A DNA stretch of 10,011 nt from Pedosphaera sp. (GTDB taxonomy: Bacteria; Verrucomicrobiota; Verrucomicrobiia; Limisphaerales; UBA9464), in assembly GCA_009695405.1 (NCBI GenBank), contig SIAZ01000130.1, forward strand, positions 1-10,011, given 5' to 3'. The notes under the pieces were generated by a model that saw only the letters and a list, made by a program, of their open reading frames with translations, was not told where the DNA came from and ran no database searches. Every line of letters starts with the position of its first letter. Within the stretch, counting starts at the first letter, position 1. Below are positions 8,301 through 10,011 of the stretch, in pieces. The position numbers and the translations under genes are program-made.

Positions 8301-8477
8301 GCCGAAGGCAAGGCCCCCCATAAAGGCGGCCAGCACCGCGACGACTGCGTAGCTAGTGTGGCCAAGGAAAAGAGCGAGATACCGAGTCCAAACGATTTGA
8401 TAAAGTAAGCCTGCGATACCAGAGACAAAAAAAGTTCCCAGTATTATTAGAAATACAGATCGTGAGTTGGGCTTCAT
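5355..8477 (-). CDS. Fused MFS-like transporter / spermidine-synthase-like protein with TPR-like tail
   Basis: This is a 1040-residue membrane protein of the fused MFS/spermidine synthase family. Residues about 8-210 and 240-440 are two homologous membrane halves: VSGIAGLLYQIVWTRYLALF in the first corresponds to VSGFVAMLYEIAWTRLLALA in the second, and ILMGATLPALTRYV to VCLGMTLPLVSRVA. A Rossmann methyltransferase-like domain follows (about 500-705) with the nucleotide loop GAGSG (559-563), DLVEISPEV (579-587) and DVIITEPSNPW (627-637). In true spermidine synthases the last motif is D-S-x-D-P; here it is E-P-S-N-P, so aminopropyl transfer is doubtful. The last 330 residues are soluble and helical, with a TPR-like stretch near 925-960. 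I use the ATG at 8477, 11 nt after the NUDIX stop; an upstream start at 8549 would overlap that gene and add 24 polar residues. The biochemical role of this family is unknown to me. It lies directly upstream of livK. Confidence 0.88.
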   Translation of the reverse strand: MKPNSRSVFLIILGTFFVSGIAGLLYQIVWTRYLALFLGHTSYAVVAVLAAFMGGLAFGNAWLGAKVDTMRQPLKFYAALEAGIGLYAALFPNYYEFVHDLFLGFIRSTRPEGLFRLTLQFVFAGTTILLPTILMGATLPALTRYVTRSLGELRGKVSSLYAINSAGAVVGVLLADGWWIPELGLERVVYLSASLSLMISLVAYVVSVRGGERSPDSTRTPIPLADETFTPLELRVALIATGVSGFVAMLYEIAWTRLLALALGSSTHAYSLMLATFIGGITVGSWLISRWRRQMQTLTAFAWAELALAGTLLLSIGFYDLLPFWFSKLSELLARRPEAYPVYELIQALICFGVMFIPAVCLGMTLPLVSRVATVDIARTGRSVGRVFAVNTLGTVFGAVLTGLILLPFLGLASTFALGIGLNISIGLVVLGAQRGRILKPCLQGLAVTSGLFFILTLGLGERWSRTFSLGLWRESQQPKTVAQYRARAEAVNLNFFCDGAGATISVVEVPSEAGQKKIGLKINGKVDASSCDDMSTQMLVGHLPSLLHPHPVEALVVGAGSGVTVGSLLQFPEIERVDLVEISPEVIVAARDHFAPYNHDALRNPRCHTSIEDAKTFLQTTTRQYDVIITEPSNPWMAGVAAVFSREYYLDCRERLKPSGLCAQWVQTYETDDATFETVVATFGSVFPYLSLWQTSVGDLLLVGGVSPFTVDLDTLAKRLAIPAVAADLKAIEITQPVNILTLQVTGFGDAFFLARGETRLHSDFNPVLEYRAQKAFFVRGQALVPYQINEAQRARPRSLLGEYLEAHPLTTNDCRALAVQFAKTGLPQLPIFRSILHQWRSLDPLDPTPFRLLTSYSVQNPSPDGDAARMLEDPLFKKDEILADLGLLRQYGDMLLLRYRTRRSSFHTPSSGRLEQILGALVALDPENQRVHRLRLAEVCWDRRQDVRARSLFDEALNSDLSRFGPLQFTHDTLVLGQMMDRLIDVELRSGSIKQAMELISRFSTLGFLQTEQARSDIHLNMLARRVIATAEELPRSQ

Positions 8478-8488
8478 GAGGGCGCAGT

Positions 8489-9025
8489 TTATGCAGTTAT
8501 GACCTCGACGGGAAGCCGTTGCGGAGACCATTGATTGCGTTCTCGCCAAATCCGACGGAAGGCACTGGAAAAATCCTCGGGACGTCGGTTCATCCAGTCG
8601 GTCAGTGCCTCAGAGGTAAACCATCCGCCGCCCCGGATTTCTGAGGCTTGTAAAACAAAAGGCCCTTCGTGAATCGCGCGGTACACCCAGCAAAACTCCC
8701 AAGCTGTCTCCTCACTTGCTTCCATTCTGTGCACCCTTTCTGGGATTTCGTTCAAGCGCACACCTAACTCCTCTTCGACCTCACGTAGCGACGTGGAGTC
8801 GTAGTCTTCACCTGCGGTCACATGGCCGGCTGAGGAACTATCCCACGCTCCAGGAAAGTCATCCTTCGCGAAGGAACGTTGTTGCAAGAAGAGTTCATCA
8901 CGAGCATTGAAAATCAGAATATGAACAGCGCGATGCCTAAGACGACGTTGATGAACTTCGCTGCGAGGGGCTTTACCGATGACTTCGTCTTTATCGGTGA
9001 CAATATCAAACCATTCTTCGCTCAT
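8489..9025 (-). CDS. NUDIX hydrolase, YfcD/IPP-isomerase-like
   Basis: This is a cytoplasmic 178-residue NUDIX-fold protein. With the start at 9025 it begins MSEEWFDIVTDKDEVIGKAP, the usual opening of the YfcD group, followed by RRLRHRAVHILIFNARDELF and GAWDSSSAGHVTAGEDYDST. The complete NUDIX box G-x5-E-x7-REVEEELGV is at residues 67-89, with the Mg-binding glutamates present. The group resembles isopentenyl-diphosphate isomerase but usually acts as a pyrophosphohydrolase; I cannot assign a substrate. An in-frame ATG at 9049 would add MDANPRRI; I prefer 9025 because it gives an ATGA overlap with the protease stop and has GGAG just upstream. The two genes are probably translationally coupled. 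Ends with TAA 11 nt before the MFS/spermidine-synthase gene. Confidence 0.9.
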   Translation of the reverse strand: MSEEWFDIVTDKDEVIGKAPRSEVHQRRLRHRAVHILIFNARDELFLQQRSFAKDDFPGAWDSSSAGHVTAGEDYDSTSLREVEEELGVRLNEIPERVHRMEASEETAWEFCWVYRAIHEGPFVLQASEIRGGGWFTSEALTDWMNRRPEDFSSAFRRIWRERNQWSPQRLPVEVITA

Positions 9026-9660
9026 AATTCTCCGTGGGTTCGCATCCATTCCATGATGACCGTGCTCATTAAATTATTGATCGCGTGCAGGAGTATACAG
9101 GGCCAAATCGATGCGGAGCGAATTCGGACCCAGCCTAGTAGAAGTCCTAGAGAAAAGAGCACAGTCATTTCCCGCACGCCGTATTGAAGGTGGATCAAGG
9201 ACCAAAGTAGACTCGTCAGCCCGCACTCCATCCATTTACCGCCCTTTACTGAGCAAAGACCGTCGAAAACAAAGCCGCGAAAAATCCATTCTTCAAGTAG
9301 GGGAGCCAATAAAACCACTGCCAGCCAGAGGTGGATACGTGGGTTTGCGGTGAGGAAGAGCGCTTTCATTTGCGGATTCACTTCTGTGATTAGGAGGGAG
9401 CCAAGTCCGACGAGGATCGAAAGGCCGAGAAGTCCCCAAATCATCGGCTTCCAAGTAAAAGAGCGCAGGCCAAGATAACCGGCGGTATCTCCCGTTCCCC
9501 TCACCCAAGCTAACACCGCTCCGACAGGTAGAAGCACAAGGGTACAAACCAATTGTGCCCAGAAGAGGGTGGTCCCATTTAAAGTTAGTTGTAGCCTTAC
9601 CGAACCGTTTTCCAGCGCGCCCCTAGTAACAGAGGGAATCAGCAAGGACACAAAGAACAC
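9022..9660 (-). CDS. CPBP-family (CAAX/Abi) intramembrane glutamic protease
   Basis: This is a multi-pass inner-membrane protease of the CPBP (Rce1-like) family. Counted from the GTG at 9660 (212 residues), the catalytic motifs are complete: EEWIFRG with Glu 123-124 and Arg 128, WSLIH with His 157, and HAINN with His 192 and Asn 196. Hydrophobic stretches surround them. Such proteins process prenylated or peptide substrates, and some take part in bacteriocin immunity; no target is suggested here. The GTG at 9660 is the first conventional start codon in the frame, but it cuts through the first membrane helix. Coding sequence clearly continues upstream to 9840 (see the next entry), so the annotated start is probably wrong or the 5' end is damaged. 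The TGA at 9024-9022 overlaps the NUDIX ATG. Confidence 0.85.
   Translation of the reverse strand: MFFVSLLIPSVTRGALENGSVRLQLTLNGTTLFWAQLVCTLVLLPVGAVLAWVRGTGDTAGYLGLRSFTWKPMIWGLLGLSILVGLGSLLITEVNPQMKALFLTANPRIHLWLAVVLLAPLLEEWIFRGFVFDGLCSVKGGKWMECGLTSLLWSLIHLQYGVREMTVLFSLGLLLGWVRIRSASIWPCILLHAINNLMSTVIMEWMRTHGEL
9030..9033 (-). promoter_or_regulatory. Ribosome binding site of the NUDIX gene (GGAG)
   Basis: The minus strand reads GGAGAATTATG, with GGAG 4 nt before the ATG at 9025 and inside the last codons of the protease gene. It is the clearest Shine-Dalgarno sequence in the window and decides the NUDIX start in favour of 9025 over 9049. Confidence 0.5.
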
Positions 9661-9840
9661 GAGTGTCTGAATTAGAATCAGTCCAGCGACTAACCCGAAT
9701 AACCCAAGTAAAGAGAAGCCAAAGCCCCAAGGCCCCCGATGGGAGGATGCGGGAGGTCCTGAGGGAGAAGGATGCGGCGGCGCTAGAATGGGAGGTGAAT
9801 CGAGAGCGATAGGGGCAGATTGAGGGTTGGCTGAGGGGAG
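9661..9840 (-). other. Proline-rich N-terminal extension of the CPBP protease without a start codon
   Basis: In the protease frame these 60 codons are open and read as a plausible N-terminus: a proline-rich stretch (ILAPPHPSPSGPPASSHRGP) followed by the hydrophobic WGFGFSLLGLFGLVAGLILI, which completes the first membrane helix continued in FFVSLL. A disordered proline-rich tail before the first helix is common in CPBP proteins of these phyla, in my recollection. There is no ATG, GTG or TTG in the 60 codons; only rare ATC or ATT candidates exist. The frame is closed upstream by TGA at 9843-9841, and beyond that TGA an in-frame ATG at 9870 gives only MHGTLFCSY. Either translation starts unconventionally, the TGA is a mutation or base-call error, or the 5' end is lost. 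Confidence 0.55.
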
Positions 9841-9890
9841 TCAATAAGAGCAAAAGAGAGTCCCGTGCATTCACGAGTTGACGGTAAGAA

Positions 9891-10011
9891 TCAGTTCCAG
9901 AGGAGATGATCGTCCTTGTTTTTGACCAAGACGCAGAGTTGAAGGAGATGGGTAAGGCCGGGGCGGCTCCAGAACTGACCACAGCCCCGGAGACGGCGCT
10001 GAAACTGTTTG
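9891..10011 (-). CDS. C-terminal fragment of a gene entering from the right, possibly transposase
   Basis: A frame open from the window edge to a TGA at 9893-9891 encodes 39 residues beginning KQFQRRLRGCGQFWSRPGLT and ending KNKDDHLLWN. The spacing of basic residues, G-x-G, the aromatic FW and a following hydrophobic helix resembles the C-terminus of ISKra4-like or related transposases as I remember them, but this is a weak likeness. Other frames here are also open in part, so the frame itself is uncertain. No terminal inverted repeat is visible between 9841 and 9891. The rest of the gene is outside the window. Confidence 0.3.
   Translation of the reverse strand, partial: KQFQRRLRGCGQFWSRPGLTHLLQLCVLVKNKDDHLLWN

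Noticed and set aside
5355..8477. Annotating the fusion protein as spermidine synthase (speE)
   Set aside because: The catalytic aspartates are replaced and the membrane domain and tail are foreign to SpeE; only the fold is shared.
9841..9843. TGA as selenocysteine, or as a reassigned sense codon
   Set aside because: The bases just after the TGA are pyrimidine-rich and show no hairpin of the bacterial SECIS type. TGA is used as a normal stop by livK, livH and the protease gene itself, so reassignment is unlikely.
9623..9982. Minus-strand 119-codon open frame over the 5' end of the protease region
   Set aside because: It overlaps the proline-rich protease extension in another frame, is rich in Ser, Arg and Leu with no recognisable domain, and looks like a shadow. 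Its stretch around the first helix is a poorer membrane segment than the protease frame.

Overview
The window is a single leftward run: every gene I can support is on the minus strand, so transcription goes from high to low coordinates. It looks like ordinary bacterial chromosome of moderate GC. The mixture (NHL-repeat protein with GDGGP signatures, very large fused MFS/spermidine-synthase-like membrane protein, proline-rich CPBP protease, mostly weak Shine-Dalgarno sites) is commonly seen in Verrucomicrobiota, Planctomycetota and Acidobacteriota. Verrucomicrobiota is my best guess, at low to moderate confidence, because no rRNA or other phylogenetic marker is present.

Layout in the direction of transcription. 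(1) 10011-9891: the last 39 codons of a gene that enters from the right, weakly resembling a transposase C-terminus. (2) 9840-9022: a CPBP-family intramembrane protease whose proline-rich N-terminus is readable but has no conventional start codon. (3) 9025-8489: a NUDIX hydrolase of the YfcD/IPP-isomerase-like type, overlapping the protease by 4 nt. (4) 8477-5355: a 1040-residue fusion of an MFS-like membrane domain, a spermidine-synthase-like Rossmann domain and a helical, TPR-like tail. (5) 5334-704: a complete branched-chain amino acid type ABC importer in the order livK-livH-livM-livG-livF. (6) 646-94: a secreted NHL-repeat protein broken by a 1-nt frameshift and truncated after its third repeat signature. 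(7) 101-1: the possible start of an unidentified gene that leaves the window.

The importer is the functional core. LivK is a lipoprotein that would capture a hydrophobic amino acid or related small polar ligand, LivH and LivM form the channel, and LivG and LivF hydrolyse ATP. The genes from the NUDIX hydrolase to livF are separated by 20 nt or less, except for 88 nt between livK and livH. The NUDIX gene, the MFS/spermidine-synthase fusion and the importer could therefore share a transcript. Whether they share a pathway cannot be told from sequence.

I found no tRNA, rRNA, CRISPR array, intact insertion sequence or prophage, and no convincing undescribed system. The points most worth checking are the broken NHL gene, the missing start of the CPBP gene, the identical 12-nt start context of livG and livF, and the linkage of the fusion protein to the importer.
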